Below are positions 14,023 to 28,652 of a stretch of DNA of 64,000 nucleotides, one piece after another; the stretch's first letter is position 1, and each line of letters begins with the position of its first letter. A program made the translations under genes and the position numbers. Source of the DNA: Aquanectria penicillioides (lineage: Eukaryota; Ascomycota; Sordariomycetes; Hypocreales; Nectriaceae); NCBI GenBank assembly GCA_003415625.1, contig PYIU01000009.1, positions 1-64,000 of the forward strand, read 5' to 3'. The notes beneath the pieces are model-generated. The model had not been told where the DNA came from, made no database searches, and saw nothing but the letters and a program-made list of their open reading frames with translations.

Positions 14023-17000
14023 TTAAGAACAATAAGGTATAAAGAGATAATTAGGCTAATTAAAAACTTCCTTAATATTAAGAAAGGAATCTAAATCTTT
14101 TAGATAAAAGAGAAGAATAATAACTTTAGATATTTTAGGAAAACTAAAAAACCTTTTGCTTATTAAAATCAGCTTTAGCATTAAAAGCTTAAGTTCCCTA
14201 ACCCTATCTAAAGCTTAAAAGGAAAGTTAAGTCTTTTTACTAAAGGAATAAAAAAGCTATAAATTAATATAGCCTAAAATATTATAAATAAATTGCAGAA
14301 GTTAAAGAGAATTATACATTAAAAGATTAACTAACTAAAAATAGAATTATTATTACTAATTAAAAACAACCTTAATTAAATAAAAGAATCTAATTATATA
14401 TATCCCTATTATAACTTCTATATTAATGCAAGTTATAATAGGGATCTAAAGTGCTTCTATTATATAAAAGTAAGGCATTTTCTAAACTATTGCCCACTTC
14501 TTATAGAAGATAAAAGGAGGGGATTTACAGACTATAATAGCAATACTAGCTTTATTTAAATAGGGCAATAGAAACTCTTACTACCCTTAAAACTAATATA
14601 TAAGCTTGCTATTAAAGAAAAAGTAAGAAAAATAGTTATTTTATAGATTTTAGAATTCCCTACCTTTAAGATTTATGGCTAAGCTAAGGTTATAATAGTA
14701 AATAAGCTAAATATATAAAAATGGCAGATTACTAAAAAAGAAAAGCATTTAATTAAAGACTTTTTTAAGCATACTAACTAACTAAAGTATAGCTCTTTAA
14801 TGCTTAATAGGAATTCCCTTAAGGAGACTTAAGAACCTAAAGTTAATTGCATTTTTATTAATAATTAAACTATAGAATTAATTAATAACCCTTTTATTGC
14901 TAATATTATATTAGAAACTAATACTGCAAAATGCATAAAAGTAAAATTAAAAAAGAAATTAGCTAATTAAAAAAAGGAAAAGGGAATTTAATCTTTTATT
15001 TAGGTTATAAATAGGGAACTTATTAAAAATAAAGAGATTACTAATATTATTCTTAAAGAAAAGGATTAAAATGCTTTCAATTAAATGCTTAAGGTTATTT
15101 AAATAAAAAGATAAGTTTATAAAAAAGTAATAAAATTAAAAGTTTAAATAACTATTAAGGACTTAATTACCCTTAACTCTCTCTTAAATAATAATATTTT
15201 AAAGATAGTTTTCAATTATATAAAGGGAATAAAAGAAATTAAATAGGTAAAACCTAAACCCTTACTAAAAAAGAGATAGATTTAGCAAGCTACTAATCTA
15301 ATTACAATTAATAATCTAAAAGCAATATTTTTAAAGGAGTACTTTAACTATATTATTAAGTAGTATAATATTAATAATATATTAATTAAGAAAGAATCTA
15401 AACCTTATTATATACTATTGCCTAAAGAATACTTTATTAAGGATTAAAGAAGTATTAATAAAGTTAATATTAGCTATACAATAATTAAAAGGGGAAAAGT
15501 TATATTTAATTAAATGCATTTAATAGTCTATATAAACATTTTAGATTAATAGCATTAAAGAACTTTAGCTTAATATTAAGAACTACTAAAAATTTAAGTA
15601 AAGTTAAATAATCCTAATAGAACAATTTAAAAAGCTTTAGTAGATTTTAGGTTAAAAGGAAATATTATCTTTAATAAAATAATATAAAAATGCAAGCTAA
15701 AAGTAAAGCCTATAAAAGCTTTTACTATATTTTACTTTAATAATTAAATCTAAATGCATAAAGAAGTAAATATTAAGCTATTTCTTAAAAATGTTTAAAT
15801 AGTATAGAGATTCTATATTGCTTTAAGAGAATATATTTCTATTTCTTTTATTTTAGGAATGCTCTTTATTAGGGCTACTAAAGTTATATTTAACTATACA
15901 TTTCTAAAAGAAGAAATACTTTTACAATATTAACTTAACTTAATTAAGATTATTATGCCTATTACTAGAAATATTAAATAGAATGCCTTAAGAAGTATAA
16001 AGACTACTTAAAGCAACTAAAGATAAGTTCCTAAAGTTCTTCTAAACTAATAGAATTATAAGGTCTAAAAGAAAACAATAATAAGCAATTAATTAAATAA
16101 TTGGATAAGGCATTAATAAAAGTAGTGATTTAATTAATGGTTAAAAATTAATTAAAGGTTAATTATATAGAAATAATAAAGGTAAAGAAGAAGCTACAAT
16201 TAGCTATATACTAAAGAGGGAAGGTAGTACTTATTAATATAATATATAAATAAAAAGCTAATAAAATATATCCTAAAGATAATATTCTATTAAATAGATC
16301 TATTTTTAAAAAAGATCTATATTAAAAGGAGAAAAGGTAGAAAAAAATAAAAAGAGACTTTAGAGAGAAGTTTAAGTACTTAAAGCTTTTAATACTTAAG
16401 TTCTTTAAAATAGCTAAAGGATTAAGGCTATATAGAGAAAGACTTTAGAAAGTAATTAATTAAATAGAAGGGATCTTTATTAATAAAAAAAGAAATATCC
16501 TTTTAGAAATTCTCTATAATAGAAAAGCAGCACTTACTTAAGATTTTAAGGAGTATAGAAGACTGGACCCTAAAGTGGCCCCTTTATAGATTATTAAGAT
16601 AATTAAATATAAAGCCTAGCAAATAGAAAATATTTTAATCCCTAAAGGATTAAAAAAGAAGGTTATTAAATTATTAAAAACTTAAATAAAGAGAGAAATC
16701 CTTTAAGAGTTTTATACTGCTTATTAGAATCTATATATACTAATAGCAAAAAAGGATAGTAAACTCTGCCTAATTAATTTAGCTAAAAGATATAATGCAT
16801 ATATAATATAGAATAGATTAATTCCTTTAGGAGCTAATAAATTTTTAGCTAAATTTAAAATATATAAAATCCTAACTCTTTTAGACTTCTTTTTAGGATA
16901 TAACTAAATTACTTTAGTAAAGAAAAGTTAGGATTTAACAACTTTTAATACACTATTAGGGCTTTTTAGGATATACACCTTACTATAAGGAGGAATTAAT

Positions 17001-19690
17001 TTAATAGTATAGTTCTTAAGGATTATAATTAAAATCCTTTTTAATCTATTACTAAAAGTCTATTAAGCCTTCTTAAATAATATTGCTATTAAGGGACTAA
17101 AGACTAAATATAATAAAGAGAAGGTGCTCTTTAATATATAAAAATTTATCCTAAAGCATTTAATTAATTTAAATAAAACTCTTTTAAATATTAAGCTATT
17201 TAAATGCACAATTTCTATAGAAAAGTTAAAGTTCTATTAATATACTGCAATTATTATTAAATATTTATATAGTATAGCTAAAAAGCAGCTAATAAAGAAA
17301 AAAATAATTAAGATTAATAAATAGAAAAGATACTATAACCTAAAGTAAATTAAAGCGTTTTTAGAAATTATAGGCTACTATTAAATTTAAGTTAAAAGAT
17401 ATGCCTAAATTGCTAAACCTTTTATTTAGTTATTAAAAAAGAATGCTATATAGATATAAAATAAAGAATAAGCTAATACTATAATAGTTCTTAAAAAAAA
17501 GATAATCTCTACTTTTATTCTAGCAATATTAAACCTTTCTAAAGGATTTAAAGAGATTATCTTTATAATTAATACTAATAAAGAAGGCTAAAGTGCAGTA
17601 TTAATACAAATAATAAAGGGAAAGAGACATTTAATAAAATATAAATTTAGTCTTTAGACTCCTATAAAATAAAGGTATAATACTATTAAACTTAAATGCA
17701 AGGGTATATTATATAGAATTAAATGCCTTTATAGCTATATATATAAATTGCCCTTTATCTTAAAGATAGATTCTTAAGTTTTAGTCTACTAGCTTAATAG
17801 TAGGGCTAGCAATATTCTTAATGCAATAGTTATTTAATAGATTGGTTATATTCTATTGTTTAACTTTACTATTTAATACATTTTTAAAAATAAAAATAAT
17901 ATAGCTAATAGGCTATTTAAAAAAGGTTTAAAAGCATTTAATTAAATAGATTAAAAGGCTAAAGGTAATATTAAAGAGTTTATTAATACTTATTTTAATA
18001 TTATTAAAATTAAGGATAAATTAATAGAGTTAAAAAAGAATTATAATAGACTTTTATTGCAATTAAAGGAATACTTACTTTTATTAAAAAGGCTAATAGG
18101 TATTACCCTATAGAATTATTAATACTTATAGCTAAAGGCTAAAAAACACTTTATAAAAGGTAGCTACTTATAGATTAGGGTTAAGGAATAGAAAGGCAAC
18201 TTAAGGTTAATTATAAAAAAGAAAGATATTTAAAAGGATTTAATTAAATTATACTATATTAATAAAGGGCATTATAATTATAATGCTATTTATATACTTC
18301 TCTTTAAAAGGTACTATTAGTAAGGTACAAAAAGGAGCATTATAAAAGCTATTAGGCAGTGCCTAATATATTAAATATATATTCCCTAAAGACTAATAGA
18401 AGCCTTTATATCTATTAAGCCTATCTACTTAATAATAAAGATTTATTTTAATAGATAGTATATACCTTTTAATAAAGGATTTAAATTTATACTAAAAGTT
18501 AAATGCAACCTTTATAAATAGATAGAGGCTAAGCCAATCCTAAGATTAAATAGTTACTATATTGCAAAATTCCTTAAAAAATTATACTATTAATATAAAA
18601 TGCTAAAAAGAGTAATTACTAATAATAGAAAAGAGATTATAAAAAGGATTCCTAAAGATCTTAATAGCTTTAATATAAAAGTTATTAATACTTTTACTTA
18701 TAACCTAAAAGCAAATAGATTTATTAAAGGTAGTTATACTACTATAATAAGTTTCCTAAAGAAAAAGGGTAAAGAAGAAAGAAAATAAATAAATATCTTA
18801 CTAATAGCTTTACTGGCTAAAAGAGCAGCTATTTATACCTTATATAGAAGATCACCTTTTTATTTACTCTATAAATAGAAGCCAGTCCTTCTTTTAAAAG
18901 TAAAAGTGCCTATATAGCATTTAATTAAATAAAATAATATAACCTTTATTAAGAACCTACTTAAGTAAAGGATTAGGATCCTAAAGTAAAAGCAGAAAGA
19001 TATAAAAGAAGCTAGGCAATAAATAACTACATTCTAAAGGTTAATTACTAATAGAAAGACCAAAAAGAATTAATATAGGCTGCATAAAGAGCCTTTTGCT
19101 ATAGGAGATTTAATTCTTTAGTATAATATATAGAATTAAAAGGATATATCTTACATTATAAAGATAAAGCTATATTAATTAGGCTCTTATAGAATTGCTA
19201 ATACATTTAATAAAATAAAGAGTTATATTTTTAATACTATAAATAGAGTTAAGCTTTTTAATATAACTTATAGTAATTAATTAAGGAAGTTTATAGAGGA
19301 TAAGAATAGGTAGTAAGTAAGTAAAGATAATAAAGAAACTTTTAGTATAAATTAGAAAGTACTACTAAAGGTAAGGAAAGAGAGAGAAGCATTTAATTAA
19401 ATGCAAACTAAATCTATAGGATAGTAGAAATAAAATAAACTTAATCTAAATGCTATAAAAAGCTTAAATAATAATACTATAATATATATTTATATTAGGC
19501 CTAAGGAGATTATTAAAGTTTAAATTCTAAAGATAAATAATAACTAATAAATGCAGTACTAAAATATAATAAGCAATTAATTAAATAGTTAGTAATAGCA
19601 TTAAGCTAAAAATAGTTAGGTTGCTATTAAGGGAGGGGTACTAAAGGTTAAAAAGAAAGAAATAAAGACATTAAAACTAATACTATACTA
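13450..19690 (+). mobile_element. RIP-inactivated Ty3/Gypsy retroelement
   Basis: On the + strand the degraded polyprotein can still be followed in order. A zinc knuckle at 14,452-14,493 has C-x2-(C)-x4-H-x4-C spacing, with the second Cys codon now TAT. A reverse-transcriptase block lies near 17,070-17,110, where the catalytic Asp pair reads Asn-Asn (AAT AAT at 17,076-17,081) inside FL(DD)IAIKG. RNase H-like sequence follows to about 17,700. An integrase core lies near 18,600-18,790, with a TDNG-like motif reading TNNR. A purine tract GGGAGGGG at about 19,629 could be the 3' polypurine tract. Many in-frame stops are TAA/TAG from TGG or CAA/CAG codons, as RIP produces. No LTR pair could be assigned. 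The element is dead. Confidence 0.85.
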
Positions 19691-22600
19691 AAAAAAGATA
19701 AGCCGCCTAAAATAAAGCAAAAAAGCGAAATAAAGAGCAATTAAAGGCAAGCAAAAGAATAGTAAAATTAAACAAAACTAAATAAAAACAACTAAAAATC
19801 GGCTAAAAACCCTAAGAAAATGCTAAAAATCCCTAAAAATCCCCTAAAATCTATTTAAAAACTTTAAAAATTACACTAAAAATCAATAAAAACAAAACAG
19901 AAATGCCTAAAAACTATAGCAAAAGGGTTAAAATTATTTAAAAATAGGTAAAAATGCATAGAAAATAGCAGGAAATAAAGTATTAATATCCACAAAAAAT
20001 TTAAAAATCTAAATATACCTAATAGAAATTAAGTTTTAAGGTTATTAAAATAATACAATAATAGCAATAGCCTTAAAGGGTATAGAAATACTTAATTAAT
20101 TGCTTTATAGTACTATCTTCTATCTATTAAACTATTATTAATAAATTAAAAACTATATTTAGCTAGTTTATATTAAAAGACAAGCTAAAAATTATTATTT
20201 TTATTAACTAAAATCTACTTTATGCTTTTAATTAAATACTTTTTATACTTACTTAATTAACTAGCAATTACTAGCTATACTACTAGTAAAAAAACTGTAT
20301 ATAATTTATAGGCAAGTAATTAGCCTAAGAAAATCTACTGCAAAAGTTAATAGTTAAGTAGACTTATTAATAGTATTTATATTACCTAAAGGAAAGTTAT
20401 AAGGGCCTTTATAAAGACCCTTTAATTAATATTTATAAAGAAAGCTCTATTTATATTTAGATTAACTATTTTAAATACAATTAATATAGCAGCCATTTAT
20501 ATAATCTAATGCTAAAATATATATATAAAAGGGAGTAAAGATATATTTATTATAGGCAGAAACTATAAAAGTATATAATTAAATATATCTATAATATATA
20601 AGGGGGTTAGTGTATTTAATAAAGGCAATAATAAATGCCTTAATATATTTAAGGCAAGTTAGCAGCTAAGTTAAAAAATATCCTACTAAATAAGCCTATT
20701 CTATAGGGATATATATAGACTAAAGTTAATGCTAAAGGAGAAGATCTACTTTAAAATAAAGTATTAAATTGCAAAATAGTAATTGCAAAACGAACTATTA
20801 AGCAAGTTTGCAATTAATCTACTTGCTATTTTCCTTAAAGGCAATTTTAATATATAAGGGCTAGCTAAATTAATTAAAAGCTTAAAAGCTATAAATTTAA
20901 ATATTAAAGTATTGCTAAATCTAAAAGTATTTAATTAATTATTAAATAAAAATAATAGTTAAAAAGCAATATAAAAAGAGGTATTTATTAGTTATTTAAT
21001 GGCAGTACTAATAGCATTAATTAAAGCCTTATAAAAGAAACTATTATAGGTATATTAATAAATAAAGCATTAATAAAAGAATTTAAAAGCCTAAATATAG
21101 CTAATAGCAAGATTGCATATATTAAAAAGATAATTATAAGGTATAAAGGCAAGAGACTTAAGCTTATTGCAATATAAAGCTATTGCAAAATAAAAAATAA
21201 AAATTACAGTAATAACTAAAGGTATAAAAAAATTAAAAAGGTAAAGAATAATAAGCTAAAAAGGAAGGAATAGAAGGGGGGGCTAATATAGTACTTTTAT
21301 AATAAATAGGAAATTAACCCTTAAGATTTAGGGTAGAAACTAAATATTAATAAAATTCTTATTAAATACTAAAAAGTATACTATTTTAAGAAACTTATTA
21401 ATATTTATATATATATAAACATTAAAATAGTAATTTACTTAAATAATACTAAATTAAAAATAAAGGCACTTAAGTTATATTAATTTACTTTATGCTTATA
21501 ACTCTTTTCTTCCTTTTAATAATTTTATAATAAGTTATATTACTTTAACTTTATTTATAATATCTATAAAATATTAATAATCTTTATCTTTTAAGTTATA
21601 AGCATTTAATTATAAGCTTTTAAACCCTCTATTAACCTTTACTTTATTCTATAATAGAGCTAAAGAAAGCAACCTTAAGTGCAATTACTTTAAAGGCATA
21701 ATTTTTAATGCTAAGCAAAGACCTTTATATAGCTAAAGGAGTTATTTAAAATAAAGGTAGAATTAAAGATTTTTTTTCTTTTAGTAAAGAAAATACTATT
21801 AAAACATTTAATTAATTGCTTAATAATCAATCTATACTATTCTACCCTTAAATAAATTAGAATTATTAGTCTAATAAATTAAAAACTTAGCCTATTTTAG
21901 GTAATAAAAGCAATTTAGATTTTTAGCTTATTAATATTAATCGCTTTAAAGACTTCCCTTTTAATTCTTACTAAGCCTAAATATTCTATTATTAAGATCT
22001 ATAGGACTTATTTAAAAACCTATAGAAGAAAGAAATGGCCTTAAACTTTAGTATTTAAGCCTTCCTTACTACCCTTACTTATAGACTTATTAATATCCTT
22101 GCAATTTATTAAATTAATCTTTTAATTGCAAGCATTAAAGTTAAGAAGAATAAGTAAAAGCAAAAGAGCTTCTCTTATAAGCTTTTACCAAAAGGGATAA
22201 ATATTAAGAAGACTAAATATTTAATTAGTTTTATACCTATAGAGTTCCAATAAGCAATATATAATAAAAGGCTATTAATTAGCTTTACTTACTTTATTAA
22301 TGCTATCTATTAAAGCTTCTTTATTTAGGATAGATAGCTAAGGCATTTAATTATTTATAATACTGCTAATATCCTTTAGAATAAGCAAGCTATTGCACTT
22401 ACTATAGTATAAAGGGAGATTATAATTAAAATAGGGCTGCCCTATAATTTCTTAGTTTTTATTATGCCTATTATTAAGTAAGCTAAAAATTAAAAATATA
22501 GCTTTTTAAGTGCTTTCCTTCTTTTTCTTAATATCTATAGAATGGTTAGATTTATTAGAACTTTAATTATTAAATGCCTTATAATTTAGCCTTTAATCTT

Positions 22601-24167
22601 TAATAGTAATTATAATGCTATTAATAATCTCTTTTTAGCATTAATGCATTGCAATTAAGTTTTTATTAAGTATAAGTAAGGGAAAAGTACTTAATTAATT
22701 GCTTTAAATGCTAATTAAATATAAGACTTTATTAATACTATTATTCTTAATAAATTTAATATTACTAATAGAAAGTTCTTTAATTAGCATAAGCTTATAG
22801 AACTTACTAAAACCTAAAAATCTACTTATATCCTAAGATTTTAAAATAGTTCCCTTAATATTTATTGGCTTTATACTAATTTAAAAGGTTATTATATAAT
22901 AAGCTAAAAGGGAGTTAATTATTAAACTCCTAAAAATAAATATTAAATTGTTTTAAAGCCATTTAATCCTTAAAGCAATAGCTATTAAATAAGTCTACCT
23001 TTACTATTAGGCCCTTAACTACCCTACTGTCCTTTAGCTAATAATCTAATTAAATGCTATTAAATTTATAGATATTAAATAATAAATAGATTTCCTACTA
23101 AAATTAATAAGTTTATTAAAGTTATTATTATTTTAAGTAATAATAAAGGAAAAGGTTTTAAATAAGCCCTAAACCGCTAAAATTAAAGCATTAGAGCAAC
23201 TTGCCTTTACAATCTATACCTTGAGTCTAAAACTCCTGCTTCTAAACCTACTATTAAGCCTAAACCAGTAATTAAACTTACTTAACCCCTATATAAATTG
23301 CCTACTAGCTCACTAACTTATATAAGTACTGCCTAATTAAGTGCACTTAAAAAAGAAATCTAAATTAACTAAAATATACCTACTTATTTTAATGCATTTA
23401 ATTGAATATTTATTAACTTCTTAAGTAAAGGGCAAATAATTAAATTAATTTAATTAATTTAATAGGTACCTTTATTTAAATTAGCTATCTTATAGCAATT
23501 TAATTAAATAGATTTAGATTTGCCTGCTACTAAAAGTAATAAATAAAGTTTTTATAAGCGCTTTATATTGCCTTTACTAATTCCTTAACTAGCTAAGCAT
23601 ATAGCAAAAGAAGGGAGTTATACTATAATTGCCAATACTATAATTAAAAACATTACCAATACTACTATTTAAACCCAATAAAGTAATTATAACCCAAACT
23701 ATATTGCTTTTGCTAGAAGAAAAATAACTATTAGGATTAAATAAATAAATTTGCCTTAAATTAATTAATAGGCTATTTTTAAACTCTTTTAAATAAAGAG
23801 CTAAATCTTTTATACACTAAAAGGGTTAATCTTAATAAATTAATAGAATAAGATTGTAATTACTGCTTATAAGCTATTTAAACCTTTAATTCCTACTTGC
23901 TAGTCTTATATTAATTAATACTACAATTAGGAACTGCATTATAAAGGAAGGTAATAGTAAAGTTAAAATAGAGAGGTTAAATATTAAAAGCAAAATAAAT
24001 TATAGAGGGAGATAATAGTAAGTTAAATAATAGATTATAGATATAAAGCATTTAATTAAATGCTTTCTTTAAGATTTTCTTTGCATTTAAATAGATTAAG
24101 CTTAAAGTTTTCCTTTTGTATTATGCCTTTAGTCTGCTTAAAGGCAAGTATTAAGGCATTAAAAAGG
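19691..24167. other. AT-rich RIPed DNA, unassigned
   Basis: This 4.5-kb stretch has the same TpA-rich composition as its surroundings. A short tract of CTAAAAATC-like repeats lies near 19,790-19,860. I could not match either strand to a mobile-element protein: stops are frequent in every frame. It is most likely one or more decayed transposons. No gene or RNA is visible. Confidence 0.6.
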
Positions 24168-24554
24168 GATAAATTAAAGTCTAAAATAATATAGATCAAT
24201 CTATTATTAAGTTGGTTAAAAAGATAAAAGGGATCTTAAAAATATAGAAAATAAATAGACAGTTTTCTTTAATTAATTTTTATTTTTGAAATTCTAAATT
24301 CCTTGCATTTAGACCCTATTAAAGTTCTAATGCAGCCCTTTATAATATTACTTTATTTATAACTTTCTACCCTATTTTCTTTCTTTCTTTTCTTTAAGGG
24401 ACACTTTAAAGCATTTAATTAAATGCTTTAACACTCTTTTAAGTTATTTGCAGCTACTTAAGAAGGCTATTTAGTCTTCAATTAAACCTACTTACCCTAT
24501 ACCCTTTTAGATAGGGTATGTGTTTTAGCCAGTGTCCCTATCTACTAATACATT
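24168..24554 (+). repeat. About 0.4-kb dispersed repeat, copy 2
   Basis: This copy has the same order of landmarks as the one at 12,142: GATCAATCTATTATTA, the TTTCTTTC tract, GCATTTAATTAAATGC and ACCCTATACCCTTTTAG. The right end is at about CTACTAATACATT, slightly shorter than the loop copy, and it abuts an inverted copy. The left edge shares a GCATTAAAAAG...AAATTAA stretch with the copy at 28.65 kb. Confidence 0.8.
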
Positions 24555-24998
24555 AATTAAATACTTTAGTATTTTTTTAAATAACTTAAAGGCTTCTCCT
24601 TACTATAACCTTTAAATATATTAGTAGATAGGAACACTAGCTAAAATATATACCCTATTTAAAAGGGTATAAAATAAGCAAGTTTAGTTAAAGACTAAAT
24701 AGCCTTTTTAAGTAGCTATAAATAACTTAAAAGAGTATTAAAGCATTTAATTAAATGCTTTAGAGTGTCCCTTAAAGAAAAGAAAGAAAGAAAATAGGGC
24801 AGAAAGTTATAAATAAAGTAATATTATAAAGGGCTGCACTAAAACTTTAATAGAGTCTAAATGCAAGGAATTTAGAATTTTAAAAATAAAAATTAATTTA
24901 AGAAAACTGCCTGTTTATTTCCTATATTTTTAAGGTCCCTTTTATCTTCCTAACCAATCTAATAATAGATTGATCTATATTACCCTAAACCTTAACTT
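24555..24998 (-). repeat. About 0.44-kb dispersed repeat, copy 3 (inverted)
   Basis: This is the reverse complement of the repeat, full length including the extra 60-base tail seen in the loop copy. It is joined head to head with the copy at 24,168-24,554, so 24,168-24,998 forms a second large palindrome with almost no spacer. Confidence 0.8.
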
Positions 24999-27900
24999 AT
25001 TAATTAAGCTATTTCTTTTAGTTTAATAAAAGTATTTATAATACTTTTGCCTTTATAGGCTGCCTGCTAAAAATATAGCTTTAAATAATATTTTAAGTAT
25101 TACTTTTTTAAAGATAATTTAATAAGCATTTAGTAGCTTTACTCTTTTAGTATTATTACTATTTTACTGCCTCTATCCCTTTATATTTAAGTAAGTAATT
25201 AAAGTATAGAAAAAGGCTAATAGAGGTAATTATAAAGGTATAGAAATAACCTTAAATTTAAAAGTAGTATAAATAAACTGCTTAATAAAGGCTTAATAAA
25301 TACTTACTTTCTTTTTACTAGCCTTTATATACTTTAGACTATTAAGGTTAAATAAGATTTTATTTAGTTTTTTATTTAAAAGCTATAATAATTATAGTAA
25401 AGGTTTTTATATTACTATAAGTAGCTTTTAAATGCATTTCTATATTGCTTTTAAATCTTTCTTTAATAAATTATTCTAAAGGGTCTTTAAATGCCTATTA
25501 AATAGCTAATATTTATTAAAGGTTATATCTTTTAAGGTTATTACTTTCTTTAATAGTAGGTTTTAAATCCAAAAGGAATTACTTAATATATATTTTATAA
25601 GGAATTTAATTTAAGCTTATAGAGCCTGCCTTTAAAAATAGTTTTAGTAAAGCTATATATTTACTATTAATATAAAGGCTTTATAGCTATATAATTATAA
25701 ATAAAATAGATTAAGTTTTACTATACTATTAATATAGTATTATAAATAAAACACTTTATAAAGAGACTTTTAGCTTTAGTAAGCATTTAATAAGCAATTA
25801 TAAAAGTAAATAGCTGCTTTAATAGTCTTTAGCTAAAAATATACTAAAAGCTTAATTATTGCTTTTATTATATAGCTTTTCTTAATAATAATTGCTATAA
25901 TACATTTAGCACCTTTATTTTAGGCTTAAGTATTTAATATAAAGGGCTTATATTAAATCCCTATTGCTTTTATTTTAGCAGCCACTTAATAATAAATTAT
26001 TAAAAGCTTATTATTATATTTAAAGACCTTTACTATAGCCCTATATTGCACTTTTATTATTTTAATAAAGTTTATAAAGGCAGTTTAAATTATAGATATT
26101 AATCGGTCTATAATATAGTAATTCTATATATAACTAAAGGCTTAATCTACTATAATCTATACTAATATATAGCCTTTATATTTTAATTTTATTAAGTGAA
26201 AATTAAAGGCAATTTACTCCTTTAGCTTTACCCTTTTAATAGCTTCTTAAAGTATTTAGTAAATTGCTTAATAAGCCTTTACTACCTTATAGGCATTGCA
26301 GTTAACTATTATAATCCTTTAAGGGCCTTAAGGGTTATTTAGCTTTAGCCTAATGCCTTAAGTAGCATTTAAAAGGTACTTAAAAATATTTAGGCTTAAG
26401 TAATTAAGTTATTAATACTATATATATAAATTTCCCTTAAGGGGCTTTTATTAGGTCTATAATATATATTTTTAAATATAGTATTAAGCTAGCAAGTAAT
26501 TAATAAGTAATACTTAAGGGGCTAATAATTTATTTTTATTAAAGTATATATATTTTAAAATCTATTGCCTATAGATCTCTTTAATTTTATTAAGGTAGCT
26601 GCTATTAGCTTTATATAGGCAGTTACTATTAGATTTTATATTTTATTAAAACCTTTATTTTTTTAGCTATAAAAAGGATATTAAGTTTAATATTAAGGCT
26701 CTATAAAGAGCAATATTAAATAGTTAAAGAGTTATTAATAAACTATTAATAAATTATAGGGTTATTATAATATCTTTATAACTATTAATTAAGACTAATT
26801 TTATTTCTAACTATAGAAAGTTTTCTATTAAAGCTGCCTTTAGATTATACATTTATATAGTATCTCTAAAGATATATATTAATGCCCTTAAGTTTAAAAG
26901 ATAGCTCTTTTATAGTAAGTATAATTTAATAATTATTAGGCAAATATTTATTATTACTTTTCTTTAGTAAAAGCTTAATATTTAGCATTATTATAAGTTA
27001 CTTAATATAAGCTTTTTTATTTAATTTATAACTTTATTATTATTCCTTTTAATACATTCCTTAACTAAAGCCTTTATTATTTAATTAAGCTACTATCCTT
27101 AAGGTTATATTTTTAAAAAGGTATAGTAGCATTTAATTAAAAGGTAATAATTGCTAAAATAAATAGGGCATTATATATCTATACTATTAATAGCGCTTAG
27201 CAGTTATACTCTTTTTCCTTAAGGCTTTACTAAAGGTTTACTAGCTCCTTTACTTTTTTTATAATAATAATAAAATGCTTTTAGTATAACCTTTTCTTAA
27301 ATTAAAACTATTAGGCTATTAGTAAGTGCTTAATAAATAGCCCCTAAAACCTTTATAATTAATAGGGTATTTGCAATAGCTTTATTTAACTTTATAGCAT
27401 TATATATATTAATTTAAAACTTAAGAGATATACCTTTTAGTACTATAATTAAGTCCTTAAACTATTAGCTTACTTCTATTGCTTTTTAAAGCTTTATTAC
27501 TTAAGCTTTTTAAATTGCTTTTTTCTAAAGGGTAAGCTAATTGCCTATATTTTTATAGATTATAACTTAAGATTAATAGGGTTTTACTAGCAATTTATAA
27601 AGGGTTTAGCAAGCTTTATATATATATTTATCTTTTGCTTAAGTAAAATAGTTATATAAGGCTTTTATTTATTTAGCTAATACCTTTTCTATTAAATAGT
27701 AATAGCAATATAAAAAAGGTAAAATAGTCTATTAAATTTAATTTTAAATAATTACTATTTTCTTTTAAAGGGCTATATATCTTTTTAATTAATATTTATA
27801 ATTAATCTATAGTATATTAAATACTATTAGGCCTATATTTATAAAATTAATAACTTTAATTGCTTTAGTTAAGGACTTTTTGCTATTTATTAGGTAAAGG

Positions 27901-28373
27901 GTCTTTAATTTATAATTAATTATAAAGGTGCTTAATGCTATAATTAATATAGAGGCGCTTATAGCTAATAGTATGCCCTTCCTTTAGCTAAAGAACTTAA
28001 GGTTTAAAGGGATTAGCTCTTTAGTAATAAAAAGGGGCTTTTAAGCTATTTTAGGGTTAATATAGGGCTAAAGGTTTTAGGTAATAGCCTTTATCTTTAG
28101 AGCTAAATACTAAAAGATTTAATTATTACTAGTAATTAGCTTAATTAAGGTAGCTAAGGTTATTATTACTAAAAGACTAGCAATTAATTAGCAATTTAAA
28201 TAAAGGAGGCATATATATAATAAAGATATATAGTATATATTTAACTATTAATTGTTAGATAGCTTATATAATTACTTAATAACCTTAACTATCTATATAT
28301 CTATTATATATTTAATTTAGCTCTTTCTTTTTAGGTTAGGGGGGTCTATCTTTCCTTTTATTCTTAATATAGG
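24999..28373. other. AT-rich RIPed DNA, unassigned
   Basis: The stretch is TpA-rich with no open frame of useful length. A purine tract AGGTTAGGGGGG lies at about 28,333-28,344, immediately before the first member of a 109-bp direct repeat; such tracts precede 3' LTRs in retroelements, but no reverse-transcriptase motif could be read nearby. The element class is undetermined. Nothing else is visible. Confidence 0.55.
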
Positions 28374-28482
28374 CTAGCTGACTGAAGGCTTAATAAGCCT
28401 TCTTTAAGTCAGTCCTAATAACCCCCTATTTCTTATATAACTCCCTAAAGTATAGGTATTCTAATATGCCTTTAATCTAATA
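28374..28482 (+). repeat. 109-bp direct repeat, RIPed member
   Basis: The stretch beginning CTAGCTGACTGAAGGCTT aligns base for base with 29,038-29,146 (offset 664). Differences are those of RIP: GGCGA became AATAA, CCCAACAA became CCTAATAA, CTCATGTAAC became CTTATATAAC. It includes the stem GAAGGCT/AGCCTTC, whose loop has been mutated here. Confidence 0.85.
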
Positions 28483-28652
28483 GATATGCCTACTTAATTA
28501 ATAGATCTAAAAGATTAAGTAATTTAAGTATAATATATTGGAATTGTACTATATAACTATATATAAGGGGCCTAATTATTATATATTTATATATGCCTAG
28601 CACTATTCTTATAATATAGTAACCTTACTTATTAATAAAAGCATTAAAAAGA

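Noticed and set aside
18600..18788. 62-codon open frame as a separate gene
   Set aside because: It reads as part of the decayed Gypsy integrase core and is continuous with neighbouring degraded sequence.
28333..28344. Purine tract as proof of a 3' LTR starting at 28,374
   Set aside because: No matching 5' LTR or polymerase motif could be found, so the 109-bp repeat is reported only as a direct repeat.
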